Shown here one piece after another: positions 33,756-43,750 of a DNA stretch of 64,000 nucleotides. Positions within the stretch are counted from its first letter, which is position 1. Each line of letters begins with the position of its first letter. The translations under genes were made by a program, and so were the position numbers. Under the pieces are notes generated by a model. That model made no database searches, was not told where the DNA came from, and saw only the letters and a list, made by a program, of their open reading frames with translations. The DNA is from Symsagittifera roscoffensis (lineage: Eukaryota; Xenacoelomorpha; Acoela; Convolutidae): the NCBI RefSeq assembly GCF_963678635.1, contig NC_087063.1, forward strand, positions 2,888,580-2,952,579. Reading direction: 5' to 3'.

Positions 33756-34119
33756 TGTCCATCTCCAGCCCCGAATCAAACTTCAAAAAAAAACTTTTTT
33801 CCAAAACATGCCAAGCAACCCCCGCCAGTTAAATTGTCTCCCCACCAATTATTTCCGTTGAAGAGATAAAGGAGAAACTGAAAAAACAGCCCCAAAATTC
33901 TAAGAGTAATTTTTGTAATTAAAATAAGAATTATGCAAAAGAATCATTGTTTCGTGACCCATATTTTTGATAATTTTTAGCCCAAAATAACGGCAAATTT
34001 CATTTAGAAACTCTGGTTGCACGGAAACGTTTTTGGTATGCCTTATTATTTGATGGTTATAATTTTCTTTTCATTGGTCGCAATCAGTTTGTCGAGTTTC
34101 CTAAACAAATCCATTACTT
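33751..34119. repeat. Local repeat B, copy 2
   Basis: This is the direct duplicate of 32345-32720 with moderate divergence and a few short indels. It begins immediately where repeat A ends. Confidence 0.88.
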
Positions 34120-35377
34120 AGACATTTAGACTAAACAACAAAAAAAATGAATAAATCAAATAATCGTCAGCTCACTGAATTTTCAATTTTCACCATTCAT
34201 AACTTTCACGTCTTTTCCATATTTACTAATGAACAAGACTTCAATTTCATGGGTTAAAATTTTGATTGAAACCTCAAAACGTCCGCATTAGTAACATTTT
34301 TTTATCAATTGTAATTATCTATCGATATTTATTCTATTATAAATAAATGAACTACGAAAATTTACAGCAAGCGTTTTTTTCCATACACTGGAATTAAAAG
34401 TTGAGCTTTTTCATCCCCTAATTTGTCTTTTTATCCCCAACTTTGGATGAAAGTAGCATGGTAAGCATTTTTTCCATACTATGAAATTTTATGAGAAGCT
34501 TCTTTTCCATAAATGAAAATACAATAAATTTTGTTTTGAAATTTTGAGTTTCATCCGAAACACTAGCCAGGTTTTTTTGCCTTAAAAAACCCAGCTTGTA
34601 ACTCTTAAAAAATTTTGGTGGTTAAGGCAAAAAAGCCTGTGTTTTTCATAAATTTATTTTTTATCTTAGCAAATGAAACAAAGAAAATGAAAAAAATCAT
34701 AATCGTGTTCCCAATAAAAAAAAACAATTTTTGGTGAATTTTGAATTTTTTGGATAAAAAACCCATCCTGCATTACGTTATAAAACAAAAAGTCATATTT
34801 TGCGAGCAAAATTGTTTTTTCTTAAAACTTATATTGAGCATAAAAGCAAGTTTGCAACGAAAAAAAAGGATTAAATTTTTAAGTTTTTGTTTAAGACAAA
34901 ATGCACCTCAAATTTTTTTTGTTTATATGATAAGCATTTTTTTCGACCGAAAATTAAATTATGTTTTTGACGAAAATACCCACTATTTTAGATAAAATTA
35001 TTTAGATAGATTTCTGGTGGTTTTTGAAATTTTCGTTTTTTCTATGACAAAATGATTGTCTTTTAGTTGTCATACATGAAAATTGTACGATAAGCGTTTT
35101 TCTTCTCCGGACGTCAACCCGGCTACTTTTACAGCCATTCTTAAGACAGTGTAGTTATATAGCAGACACGAGCTTAAGTCTGCATAATTTTTGATTATTT
35201 TGAGATTTTCTTGAAATACTTTACTAGGCATGGATCTTGGAGCTATTTAGAGCATGGATGTTTTTGAACGATTTCTAGTATTGATTTTGTCGTCAATTAT
35301 GTTAAACAAAGTGATTTTCGAAATCTCTCAAAATAGTTTAATGACCCTATTTTGCCCTTTAATTTTTTAATAATATT
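34120..35377. other. Intergenic, nothing recognised
   Basis: No gene is recognised. An 18-bp inverted repeat with one mismatch (34568-34585 and 34622-34639, CAGGTTTTTTTGCCTTAA and its complement) could form a hairpin or mark a tiny foldback element. The plus-strand frame 34741-34995 has no recognisable content. Confidence 0.55.
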
Positions 35378-35383
35378 CATAAT
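35378..35383. repeat. Maverick target-site duplication (CATAAT), left copy
   Basis: CATAAT directly precedes the left terminal repeat. The same six bases at 54314-54319 directly follow the right one. A 6-bp duplication is the hallmark of Maverick/Polinton integration. Confidence 0.92.
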
Positions 35384-35775
35384 AGTAGTATAGATATACG
35401 ACACTGGGATCGGGGGGGGGGGGGGGGGGGTGATCCCTACAGGGATCATTGGGTATAGATTATACCTAATGATCCCTATGTAAATATTTATACCAAATGA
35501 TCCCTATGTAAAATATTTATACCTAATGATCCCTATGTAAAATATTTATACCTAATGATCCCAATGTATAATTTTTATCCCTAATGATCCCTATGTAAAA
35601 TATTTATACCTAATGATCCCTATGTAAAATATTTATACCTAATGATCCCTATGTAAAATATTTATACCTAATGATCCCTATGTAAAATATTTATACCTAA
35701 TGATCCCTATGTAAAATATTTATACCTAATGATCCCAATGTATAATTTTTATACTTAATGATCCCTATGTAAGAC
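35384..35775. repeat. Left terminal inverted repeat with expanded 29-bp array
   Basis: After the 28-base terminal sequence comes a run of 19 G, then a palindromic block (TGATCCCTACAGGGATCA). About eleven 29-bp units (AATGATCCCTATGTAAAATATTTATACCT) follow. The right terminus has the same head but only about four units and 13 C, so the array has changed length at one end only. Confidence 0.93.
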
Positions 35776-36685
35776 TTCGGTAAATTATTGAGTATTCCCA
35801 CTGAACGTTGTGGAAACGGGAATGGAATTAAGTTTTGGTCGGTGCATGTTTTCCCTTCTAAAGTTTGGGGGTATTGGCTTGTTTACATGTAAAAGGACGT
35901 TATATACCTATTATATGTAAAAGGAAAGCACCAGATTTTGGCAGCGTAGCTTAACTGTTGGTTGCGGTGAACGATTTCCTTCAAAAATGCATGTTTTATT
36001 GCTGAATCTCGAAGAAAGGGAAATTCGTCAATTGCGGCGGCCGCCACCTCTATTTAGGCAAAAGCTAATGATCAATTTGACCGAAATAAGAATGAAAAGT
36101 TTCTTTAAGCCAAATGAAAGTAAAAAACAAAGAAAAATTTTGCAACACTGAAAACTCTAAAATAATGAAATTGGCTTAAAAATTTCGACATTTCCATTTT
36201 CCGTGTCTACAGAAGACTGAAAAATAAACGTCTGAAGTCTATGACAAAAGCTTTGATTTTATAGAAAGGTTGAAAGAGCTAATAAGTTGTAGTGGGTTAA
36301 GATCTTGAAAAACGAGAACACTGATGAAAGCCAAAAGTTTCCAGAAATATTATCAAAACTTGTACCTAACTTGTTACTATAAAATTGAAGTAGAACAAAA
36401 TTTCTTGGGGTCCGAGTAGAGGAAAACGCATGGCGCTCGACTCTCAGCCGAAAGGCGGCGTTTCGAAACCCGTCCGGAAATTGTACTGAAAGGAGGCAAC
36501 ATGAGCTGGTATGGTGATATCACCCATAGATCGATTTTGTACTTTTTTTCTCACTTTGATAAAAAGCTTAACTTCTCAAATTACTGCTATTCAGTTAACA
36601 ATTGGGTAAAATTTCAATTACTAAAAGAATGTATTGTTGAAAATTGAATTGGAAAATGTATATATCAACCATATTAAATGGTTAG
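35776..36685. other. Noncoding left flank inside the Maverick
   Basis: No gene is seen. A degenerate tRNA-like block at about 36409-36478 has a near-consensus internal B box (GTTTCGAAACC) after a GACTCTCAG stretch, but its stems pair poorly. It may be a tRNA-derived fragment. Confidence 0.5.
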
Positions 36686-37133
36686 TTAATGGGTAAGCAT
36701 GTGAGTTAGGAAACGTTTCAAAACATGATCAGTTATATAAACAAAATCAGAAGCATCACCCTTAAAGTTTTTATCAAAAATCAAATATGCAATATAAACA
36801 CAAAAAGAACCGAACATGGTAGAGTTTGAGTCTTGCATGGGAAAGTTTGTCATCAATTCAGTCACTTGATGAAAATTCTCGTTCAATCGTTTATACAGAT
36901 TGGTGTACTGCCAGAGAGGAAGACCGAGAGGATCAGCGAAGTATAAAACATTTCTTCTGTTGCATATCACAATCCAATGTGTCCCCGGAGAATCTGATTT
37001 TGAAGTGTTCACAATCATAAAGATGTTGTTTGGGATGTGAGGTGGAAAATTGTCGGCTGCAAATACTCCAAAAAAACTTATATTTCAGATGTTTACAATT
37101 CTGAATGAGGTCCTGCAACTGGATTTCATCCAT
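36686..37133 (-). pseudogene. PRO: Maverick adenain-like cysteine protease (one frameshift)
   Basis: The family matures capsid proteins in adenovirus-like particles. The start ATG at 37133 (MDEIQLQDLI) lies 2 bp after the capsid gene's stop. The catalytic layout is visible: His in GTHWIVIC, Asp in YFADPLGLPL, Gln in MQDSNSTMFGSFC and Cys in the same stretch, in the order of adenain. A run of seven T near 37073 shifts the frame between the N-terminal piece and the catalytic piece (37018-36686). All catalytic residues lie in the second piece. The shift at a homopolymer could be decay or a sequence error. Confidence 0.9.
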
Positions 37134-37135
37134 TT

Positions 37136-38444
37136 TCAGACTGTCGAAATGGGAAGGACGTTCTTTGTAACTTTGCGGTCGGAGGTAATAAATACATTGG
37201 ATGAGCGTATACCCCAAACAAAAATTTCCAGGTTTGCTGTCAAAGCGTTTGAGAATTGAAGATCGAGTGAAACTGAGCAGTTAGTAAGTTCTGGATGCAA
37301 GACGTCATGAGCTGCCTGCTGTGTGCTAGTGAGATCAAAACACATAATAAAGTGCTGTTGGTAGTTATCCAGAGTGATTCCCAGCCCGCAGTGCAACAAA
37401 CCCAGCGCTGATAGCGTGTTGAAGAAGAGACGTTTATGATCTTGTGTACTGATTGGTGTACTTGCTATTGGTAAACCATTTCGTCTCAAAGTAACTTGCT
37501 CCAGTCCAAATTTTTGATAATGAAAAGGATTCGTTCGGTTTGTTCCTAGAAATGCATTATTTGTGTTCAATGCTATGATAATTTGTCTCACCGGTTCACG
37601 AGCAAAAATATTTTCCTGTTGTCAGCTGCGCTGACCAGCTGTTGCAAGAAATGTTTTTGTAATTTCTTCTTGATATGGGTAGTTCGCAGGAGTTTTGAGC
37701 AAAGTTGATTCAATGGCAGAGAGCACATGGTCGGTCACAGTCATTTTTCTAACATATAGGTTCGCTTCGAGTATTTGCAGCTTGTAATGCTTGGCAGCAT
37801 CTTCCGATATAATGAGAAAGTCTTCATGAGAACGTCTGTAGGAAAGTCTGAGGGTAACACCGCTCAACAAATGCTTGTCACATGTAAAAAAATCAACTCC
37901 AGCGGGTCCATAGAACCAAATTTCTCTCGATTCACGGACCAGTTCTCGTTGAGATGTGAAATCAGCTGCATCTATTGCAGCGGGATTGTTTTCAAAACGA
38001 TATCCCTGACACTTAAGCCATGAGTCCTTGGCTCCTTTGCTGTTTTGAAAATTCTGTTCCAATAAAGCTTTTATGAGCAAAATTACTATTGGCATTTGAG
38101 ATTTTGAGTCCATTAGCAGAGAGGGTACAGTCAGAGAAAAGGGAATACAGGGAGTTGTTTACGAGGAACGGTGAATCAGACACGGTAGGATCAGTGTTGT
38201 CGTATCGCAGATCAGCTCCACTTGATTGCGTTACTTTGCATCGTATTTCCAAATAAATTTTTTGCAGGTCAACAAAATTATTACGGTCACCGGTGATTTC
38301 AAATTCAAGCATTGGTCCATTAGGTGAATAGACAGGTCCAATTTTTTGATCAAAAGCGTTTTCAAAAGTAATCAAAAGAGGTTGTTTTTCAAACAAATCC
38401 AGAGAGCTATGGGTAGCTTCATTGGGTAACAAATTAGCGATCAT
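37136..38444 (-). pseudogene. PY: Maverick major capsid protein, double jelly-roll (broken)
   Basis: This corresponds to the conserved Maverick PY protein, identified in the literature as a double jelly-roll major capsid protein. Pieces are 38444-38013 (MIANLLPNEATHSSLDLFEK), 38113-37622 and 37591-37136. The first two differ by one base in an AAAA run near 38052. The second ends in a TGA at 37622, after which the same frame continues. The C-terminal third contains STQDHKRLFFNTLSALGLL and FDLTSTQQAAHDVLHPELTN, both typical of the family. Total length would be about 436 residues. Its start overlaps the end of the preceding basic protein gene. Confidence 0.9.
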
Positions 38445-38856
38445 TTTTTATGTTTGAGAAAAAATCTGCTCGACTTCTCACTGGGCTGGTTTTTCTTCGA
38501 ATGGTTGTTTTTCTTTTTCGAGCCCCTACTGACCTTCTTCTTCGTAATCCATTCATTGGTGTCTTTCGACGACGTCGTCTACCACCACCGAGTTGTTTTC
38601 TTGCAGTTTTTGTGAAAGTGTTTTTCAATGCTTGTTTAGGAGACTTCTTTTTCATAGCGACATCAATTAGTTCTGGCGCTGCACTCATCAAAAGTTCTCT
38701 GCCCAGTTTTTTCGCAGCCGGTAGAATAACCCGTCGTGCAAACGGTATAGCAACACGACCAATACCAGCAGCCAAAGCGCCAAATCCACTGCCGCGTTGT
38801 CGGTAGTGTCCAGAGAAATGAGGAAGTGAAGCTTGCTTTGCATAATATTGTTCCAT
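38434..38856 (-). CDS. Basic, Gly/Arg-rich virion core-like protein (140 aa)
   Basis: The ORF is intact, from ATG 38856 to 38434, overlapping the capsid gene by 11 bp and starting 6 bp after the minor capsid gene. The protein has a glycine/alanine-rich N-terminal part (GSGFGALAAGIGRVAIPFAR), a short amphipathic middle, and an extremely basic C-terminus (GGGRRRRRKT, LRRRRSVGARKRKTTIRRKT). This arrangement resembles small DNA-condensing or membrane-active virion proteins of adenovirus-like particles and recurs beside capsid genes in Mavericks. The role is inferred from composition and position. Confidence 0.7.
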   Translation of the reverse strand: MEQYYAKQASLPHFSGHYRQRGSGFGALAAGIGRVAIPFARRVILPAAKKLGRELLMSAAPELIDVAMKKKSPKQALKNTFTKTARKQLGGGRRRRRKTPMNGLRRRRSVGARKRKTTIRRKTSPVRSRADFFSNIKNDR

Positions 38857-38862
38857 TGGTTT

Positions 38863-39732
38863 TCAATCAAAGCGCTTGAATTTTAGAGTCAACACAACTT
38901 TACCAGTTCCTGCAAAGGGCACTAGTCTTCCTGTTTCTGTGCGCAACTGTACCGATATTGATTGTACAGATGAAGTGAATAATTTTTTGTAGTCTAAATT
39001 AGTGAAGTTTTTTCGATGATTAGGTTCAATGCTGCAGGCACTACCGTTTTTGATGCGTCTATTTGAATCAATGACGCGTAACAATGGGGCCTTTGCATCA
39101 CCAACAGTTTGGTATTGAAAAATGTCAATATAGACAAAAATTAGACTTGTCCCACTTGATAAGTCATATGGGAAATGAGATTCGTACAGTTCGTTTCCCT
39201 CATAAGATGCATCGAAGGAGGGTATCATTTTGTAACCAATGTGATATTCACCGTTCTCATCAAGCTTTGCATTGTAGCCTAACAGACTGGGTATTTGGGG
39301 ACTTGGGAATGAGATTCCTTCATTTGCATTCATCCAAATGCTCATGCTATTCGTGATTTCTTGAGGACTCGCATCAAAATGAATTTTGTCTTTGAGTTTT
39401 GTTTTTATCTCATTAATCAATTGTTCTATAAAAGTGTACTCTCCTGATTTGATAAAAATTTTTTCGCCATAGTAGGGTCTGGAAATTGTATTCCGATTGC
39501 CAGCGTTGGATTTACTGGCTACTACTTCGGATGCTCTGAAGTAAGTAAATTCCTCATCAGTAACATTGTTTAATTTTGTGGGGAAAATTATTTCTGAGAG
39601 AGCAACTTTCCAATCTCCGTCTAAAGCTATTTCCTCTTTACAAAAATTTCTAAAACTGGCCAAAGTGTTGTCTGGGAAATAATCTATTGATGCTGTTGAA
39701 ATCAAATGTACAGTAAACTCATCACTGCCCAT
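38863..39732 (-). CDS. PX: Maverick minor capsid protein (penton-like, PX)
   Basis: The ORF is intact. I choose ATG 39732 (MGSDEFTVHLISTASIDYFP) because family members begin there; an in-frame ATG at 39759 would add nine residues. The protein has about 289 residues, close to family length. Conserved landmarks are NTLASFRNFC, WKVALSEIIFPTK near the N-terminus, the middle SLLGYN stretch, and RLVPFAGTGKVVLTLKFKRF at the C-terminus. PX is reported as a single jelly-roll protein of capsid vertices. The start overlaps the end of the integrase gene by 11 bp. Confidence 0.88.
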   Translation of the reverse strand: MGSDEFTVHLISTASIDYFPDNTLASFRNFCKEEIALDGDWKVALSEIIFPTKLNNVTDEEFTYFRASEVVASKSNAGNRNTISRPYYGEKIFIKSGEYTFIEQLINEIKTKLKDKIHFDASPQEITNSMSIWMNANEGISFPSPQIPSLLGYNAKLDENGEYHIGYKMIPSFDASYEGNELYESHFPYDLSSGTSLIFVYIDIFQYQTVGDAKAPLLRVIDSNRRIKNGSACSIEPNHRKNFTNLDYKKLFTSSVQSISVQLRTETGRLVPFAGTGKVVLTLKFKRFD

Positions 39733-40949
39733 TTTCGTTATAATCAGCTTTGTTTCCAATTAAATAAAGTTCTTTTTCAGAAAATTTTCCGCTGATTTCT
39801 TCCTTTTCCGCATCAATGAGACTGTATGTTGGAGGGTTTACAGTAGGAATGGCAACTATTTCAAAAACTTCGTCTGTAAAAATCTGCTTGTAACCTTTTC
39901 TAAAAGGCAAGTCAGTCTTCGCTATTCGCACATAGTCACCAACATAAAATTTTGGTTTCTGTACCAACTTCGATGAACTGTTTGCAATTAATGAAACTAA
40001 AGCAGGTACATGTTTTCTTGTGACCTTGTTTGGAGCCAATTTTGTTACTCTATTAACGCGTGAGTTAATCGTTTGAACAAAAATTGTAATTTTTCAATAT
40101 AACTGTAAGTCCATTCAAACTCCAAGTATTTGTAGATAATACTTTTCAGCGATCGAATGTTTCTTTCGGCAAACGCTGATTTTTTTCACTGTGAGTATTG
40201 TATTTGATGATTTCTCGTTTAGTACATAACTTTTGGAACTCTCCTTTAAACTCGGTGCCTTTGTCAACCCAAACTTTTTTTGGTTGTTTTGTTTTGATCA
40301 TTTTTTTGAAAGCTTCGGTTGTTTCTTTAGCATATTTGGTCTTCAGGGGTTCCACTCGTAAGTAGCGAGAGAGACAATCGACAGCAACTAATAAATATTG
40401 TACCCCTCGGTTATATTTAGCCAATTTATCAACATAAGCCAAGTCAAGAGACCAAATTTCGTTGATATCGTTAACAATCACTTTTAGCCGAGGATATGTT
40501 TTACGAAACAATCCATACTTTGTATGTGATGATTGAGATCTCAGAAAATTTTTAACTTTTTTTGGTGAGAGTTGACTAGCATTTGTTAAATTTTTAACGC
40601 TACCAAATGCAGCTGGACCTTTTGTGTAGAGTAATTTGAGTTTCTTTTCTTCACTGATAGTAGGATTTCCATTCTTTTGTCGACGTCGTCGCAAACGATT
40701 CTTTACTGCTTTCATAGTTTTTATCATCGTCGTCATCGTCGTCGTTGGTGTTGGGGAAAAATTCTTTTTTCTGGGTTTTTCTTTTGTCAGATTGCTTGGT
40801 TCTGGGTTTGAGAGTTGTCGATCGAGTCTTCGAAGAGGAGGGTTTTGATCTCTTCGAGTCCTCAGTTGTCGGGTTGTCGGAGACGAAGGAGGAAGAAGTT
40901 GAGGGCTTAGCTGCTTCGCTCTTAAGCGAGCGGGGAATCTGTTTGGCAT
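39722..40949 (-). pseudogene. INT: Maverick integrase (c-int type, frameshifted)
   Basis: This is a retroviral-like DDE integrase that inserts the element. The frame 40949-40146 carries an N-terminal LYTKGPAAFGSVKNL region, then catalytic Asp in IWSLDLAYVDKLAKY and Asp in VWVDKGTEFKGEFQ. A run of seven A near 40185 shifts the frame just before the segment with the catalytic Glu (AFAERNIRS in the other frame). A second shift at a T run near 40100 leads to 39722-40039, a C-terminal SH3/chromo-like domain (KFYVGDYVRIAKTDLPF). Its acidic Ser-rich neighbour upstream may be part of the same polypeptide. The triad is present across frames, but this copy cannot make one protein as written. Confidence 0.9.
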
Positions 40950-41593
40950 AAGTGTTAGACACTAAGCTAGGATCAAGATTCAGTTCTTTCAAAATTTGAG
41001 GATAAAAAACACCTTCAAGTTTTTTTTGTGTTTTGCTGTGTATCGTACAAAAAGGATTCAATTTTAACGAGTGTTGGTTTTCCTTGAATTAGAATATATC
41101 CGTCAACGTCTAATGTCAAGGATTCAACTTTGAACAACTGCTTCAGCACTATGTTTGCCCTTTCCAATTTATTAGCTTCCAATAGCTCTTGAATGGATTC
41201 CATAACCTTTCGAAACACTTCAGCGGTTTTTCCATATTTTTTTTCATCCTTTTTTTCTAATCTCTTTGAACTTGTCTGCTGCTGAGAAATGTATGATTCA
41301 ATATTTTCTTCTGCTTCATCATCACCATCACCACTGAAATTAGTAAGTGCAGATAAATTTCTTTTTCGAAGATTTGGTACTACATTACTAGGGGTTAAAG
41401 GAATAGGAGATGTTGGGTTTAATGGTGGTGGAGATTCACGGCTGATATTTCGTTCTCGAAATCGTTGTATGTAATTGAGTTGGGATGATTTGTCGTTAAT
41501 TAATGGATTATGAAGGATTTGAGATTGTGGTGCAGTTTTTTCATCTGGAGCATATGTTTTTCGAGGAATGAGGATGAATTCTTTAGCATACAT
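40651..41593 (-). pseudogene. Conserved Maverick protein upstream of integrase, possibly its N-terminal extension
   Basis: The frame 41593-41015 starts MYAKEFILIPRKTYAPDEKT. An eight-A run near 41025 shifts it into 41061-40651, which ends in Lys/Ser-rich sequence with seven consecutive Asp residues. It contains a coiled-coil-like helix (AEVFRKVMESIQELLEANKL) and a SFLYDTQQ segment. I recall similar N-terminal (MYVKEF-like) proteins in other invertebrate Mavericks, where this region sits just before or fused to the integrase. A small slip near 40670 would fuse it to the integrase frame. The function is unknown. Confidence 0.6.
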
Positions 41594-41603
41594 GCTTAAG
41601 GTT

Positions 41604-41828
41604 CTAGTTTTTCAGGTAAATGTAACACGATTCTCCGATTGATTTAACCAGTGAAATATTGTTTGCCAAAACTTTTCGTTTTTCTCGGATACTAAACTTA
41701 GGATCAACAATTTTTCCAATTGGTATTTTCTTACTCTCGATGAAACTCTTGTTAGCTGGAACATGTCCCAGAAAAACAGTTACAAAACAATCGCAGAGAA
41801 ATCTAATAAAATTTGAATCAAAATTGAT
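41604..41828 (-). CDS. Short ORF between ATPase and the pre-integrase gene (no ATG)
   Basis: An open frame of about 75 codons ends in TAG at 41604-41606. It includes FLCDCFVTVFLGHVPANKSF and a Lys/Arg-rich second half (IREKRKVLANN). No ATG exists before its upstream stop, so either the start is damaged or initiation is unusual. Small basic proteins beginning with a similar Cys-containing helix are present near the ATPase in other Mavericks, which is why I list it. Role unknown. Confidence 0.35.
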   Translation of the reverse strand: MNFDSNFIRFLCDCFVTVFLGHVPANKSFIESKKIPIGKIVDPKFSIREKRKVLANNISLVKSIGESCYIYLKN

Positions 41829-41840
41829 CTACAATGGCGA

Positions 41841-42533
41841 CTATTGAGCATTTGCTTCAATATACATAATTCTTTCTCTTTCATTTTCAAGAAATGTGAT
41901 AACTGCTTTTGAGGATGGTAAATAGAAAATGGTTGGTGATGGTGGAACTATGTTTGACGAATAACGAAGACATTCTGAAGTTTTGGGATCCAAGTCTATC
42001 AACAGATGACCGAAATCTTCTTTCGTTGCCAACTGATACGCATGACGGAGGAATTTTGCATTATTCAACTGTCTGCCTAAATAATCATTTTGTTGAATGT
42101 CTCGAGGTGATTTGAACAAAATTAAGTGAGTTGTATTCAAATCTATTGTACGTGATTGCTCCTTTTGCTGAAATAAATTGTGCTTGACATAAATAACATG
42201 AACATTTTTATGTCGGCCTGCTGTAGCTATTTTAACAAAATCTTTTTCATTAAAAATTTCTTCACAGGTATCATCAAAGACAATCATACAATCCCGTAAG
42301 TTATTAAAAATTTCAAAGCTGGATAATTTTATAAATTCAATATCAATTTTGTTGTGAAAAACAAAGGAACGGTATTTGGGTTGATCGTGAAGATAAAAAT
42401 AAAATATCTTGTTATACGATGGATAGAATGTACCTTTGAGAAGCATTTGAAAAATTAAATCAGTTTTGCCAGATCCTGAGGGACCTGAAACGGACATAAA
42501 CAGACGATCTTTTGTTGAAATGATCTTATTCAT
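41841..42533 (-). CDS. ATP: Maverick packaging ATPase (A32/FtsK-HerA type)
   Basis: The ORF is intact, from ATG 42533 (MNKIISTKDRLFMSVSGPSG) to 41841, about 230 residues. I prefer this start over the upstream non-ATG extension because it lies 2 bp after the preceding gene's stop. Walker A is GPSGSGKTD near residue 18, Walker B is CMIVFDDTCEE near residue 82, and a following TAGRHKNVHVIYVKHNLF segment matches the family's sensor region. Relatives translocate genomes into preformed capsids. This is one of the few undamaged core genes here. Confidence 0.9.
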   Translation of the reverse strand: MNKIISTKDRLFMSVSGPSGSGKTDLIFQMLLKGTFYPSYNKIFYFYLHDQPKYRSFVFHNKIDIEFIKLSSFEIFNNLRDCMIVFDDTCEEIFNEKDFVKIATAGRHKNVHVIYVKHNLFQQKEQSRTIDLNTTHLILFKSPRDIQQNDYLGRQLNNAKFLRHAYQLATKEDFGHLLIDLDPKTSECLRYSSNIVPPSPTIFYLPSSKAVITFLENERERIMYIEANAQ

Positions 42534-42535
42534 TA

Positions 42536-43111
42536 TTATAACTTGGGATTGGGTAACATATAACCAACTGTACTGGATAGTATTGAAAGCCAAATGGCAG
42601 TCTCATCACAACTAAGGTTGTAAAAAGACAATTTTGAAATAGATAAAGAGAGCAAAATGAAAATGAAACAGACTTGCGTGAAAAAGACAACTTCTGCAGA
42701 CGGAAGAGAAACAGAATTACAAAAGTTCCAAGATCTGTTTTCGTGAGATAAAGACTTTTCGGCAACACCAATGTCAACAAAGTCGCAACCATTGTTCTCG
42801 ACAGTAGTGGTTTCTTCAATTTCCATGTTTACTGGAAGATTTTTTTGCTTATTTGTATCAAGGTTGATAGTTACAACTGCATACCAATCGCCTTTTTTTC
42901 TCTCTGATCTATTGCCGTTTGGTTTGTATTTTATTATATATCTTGCTATGTTTTTGTCTGTCAGAAGTATCCGAACAATTTTTTCTACGTTTCCGGTACT
43001 GATTTTGTCTAATAACTCTTTTGGTAAATTCTCACCTGTTAAACTCACATTTTGTGTGTTTTCTTTTGGCAAAAATATTTTTTTGAAATTTTGAATTTTC
43101 AAACACGACAT
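42536..43111 (-). CDS. Unknown Maverick protein with C-terminal membrane segments
   Basis: The ORF runs from ATG 43111 to 42536, 191 residues. The N-terminal half includes LPKELLDKISTGNVEKIVRI followed by IIKYKPN. It resembles the C-terminal half of the neighbouring gene at 43210-43750, suggesting a duplication. The C-terminal half has one strong hydrophobic helix (VVFFTQVCFIFILLSLSIS) and a weaker one (AIWLSILSSTVGYML). Gene spacing to the ATPase is 2 bp. It may anchor to a membrane; no family is recognised. Confidence 0.6.
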   Translation of the reverse strand: MSCLKIQNFKKIFLPKENTQNVSLTGENLPKELLDKISTGNVEKIVRILLTDKNIARYIIKYKPNGNRSERKKGDWYAVVTINLDTNKQKNLPVNMEIEETTTVENNGCDFVDIGVAEKSLSHENRSWNFCNSVSLPSAEVVFFTQVCFIFILLSLSISKLSFYNLSCDETAIWLSILSSTVGYMLPNPKL

Positions 43112-43209
43112 GTTAGCAACTAGTAATCACACAAGATCAAAAGAAAATGAAAACAATCAATAATTATATTTATTATGATTCACAAAACTTGGCATATATA
43201 TGTGATTCG

Positions 43210-43750
43210 TCATTTCGGTTCAACAGGCAAATCAACTCCTCGTTCAATGAAGAAGAACTCATACTTTGTGAATTTGTCATGGTTACAATTAGATTTGAAC
43301 TTTACAACAAAATGAGCAGCAACTCTGATAGTGGCTTGAACTAAATGTATTTCCTCAACGTTATCAGTTTTGACTAATTCTTTCAGTTCAGCTGGAAGCT
43401 GATGGTCATGCAAATGGATTTGTCTTCTCTCTCCCAGCTGAGGTTGCAGCCCTTCCAGGTTGAGATTGAACAACGGAATTGACTGGCAAAATTCCTGGAG
43501 TCTGGACATTGTACAGGTGAAAGTAGTCAAGAACTGTAAAAAATTTCCGTAAATTATCGATTTCGATATCGTTCAGTGTAATTTGTTCGAGTTTTTGCAG
43601 GAGAGGTTTTCCTCGACAATCTAATATGCCTGTCCGCGTAAGAGTAAGTTTAATTCTTGGCGTTAAACTGTTTTCAGGACTCTGATTAGTCATTGAAGCG
43701 TAAACCACCAAATTTGGAGATAAGGTTGTTTGCATCATTGGACAGTTCAT
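43210..43750 (-). pseudogene. Unknown Maverick protein, paralogue of the 42536-43111 product (frameshifted)
   Basis: The frame 43750-43406 starts MNCPMMQTTLSPNLVVYASM, and a one-base shift near 43500 leads into 43530-43210. Joined length would be about 180 residues. The second part contains LPAELKELVKTDNVEEIHLV and FVVKFKSN, collinear with LPKELLDKISTGNVEKI and YIIKYKPN in the next gene, so the two are probably tandem paralogues. This one lacks the membrane segments. Its first 65 bases overlap the 3' end of the exonuclease-like gene. Confidence 0.5.

Noticed and set aside
35431-35775. Regular 29-bp direct repeats resembling a CRISPR array
   Set aside because: Units are contiguous with no unique spacers, and the sequence recurs inverted at the other end of a eukaryotic transposon.
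38450-38806. 118-residue plus-strand ORF
   Set aside because: It is antisense to the basic core-like protein gene; Arg codons on one strand leave the other open.
42526-42819. 97-residue minus-strand ORF overlapping the membrane-tailed Maverick gene
   Set aside because: It is an alternative frame of the larger, better supported ORF 42536-43111.
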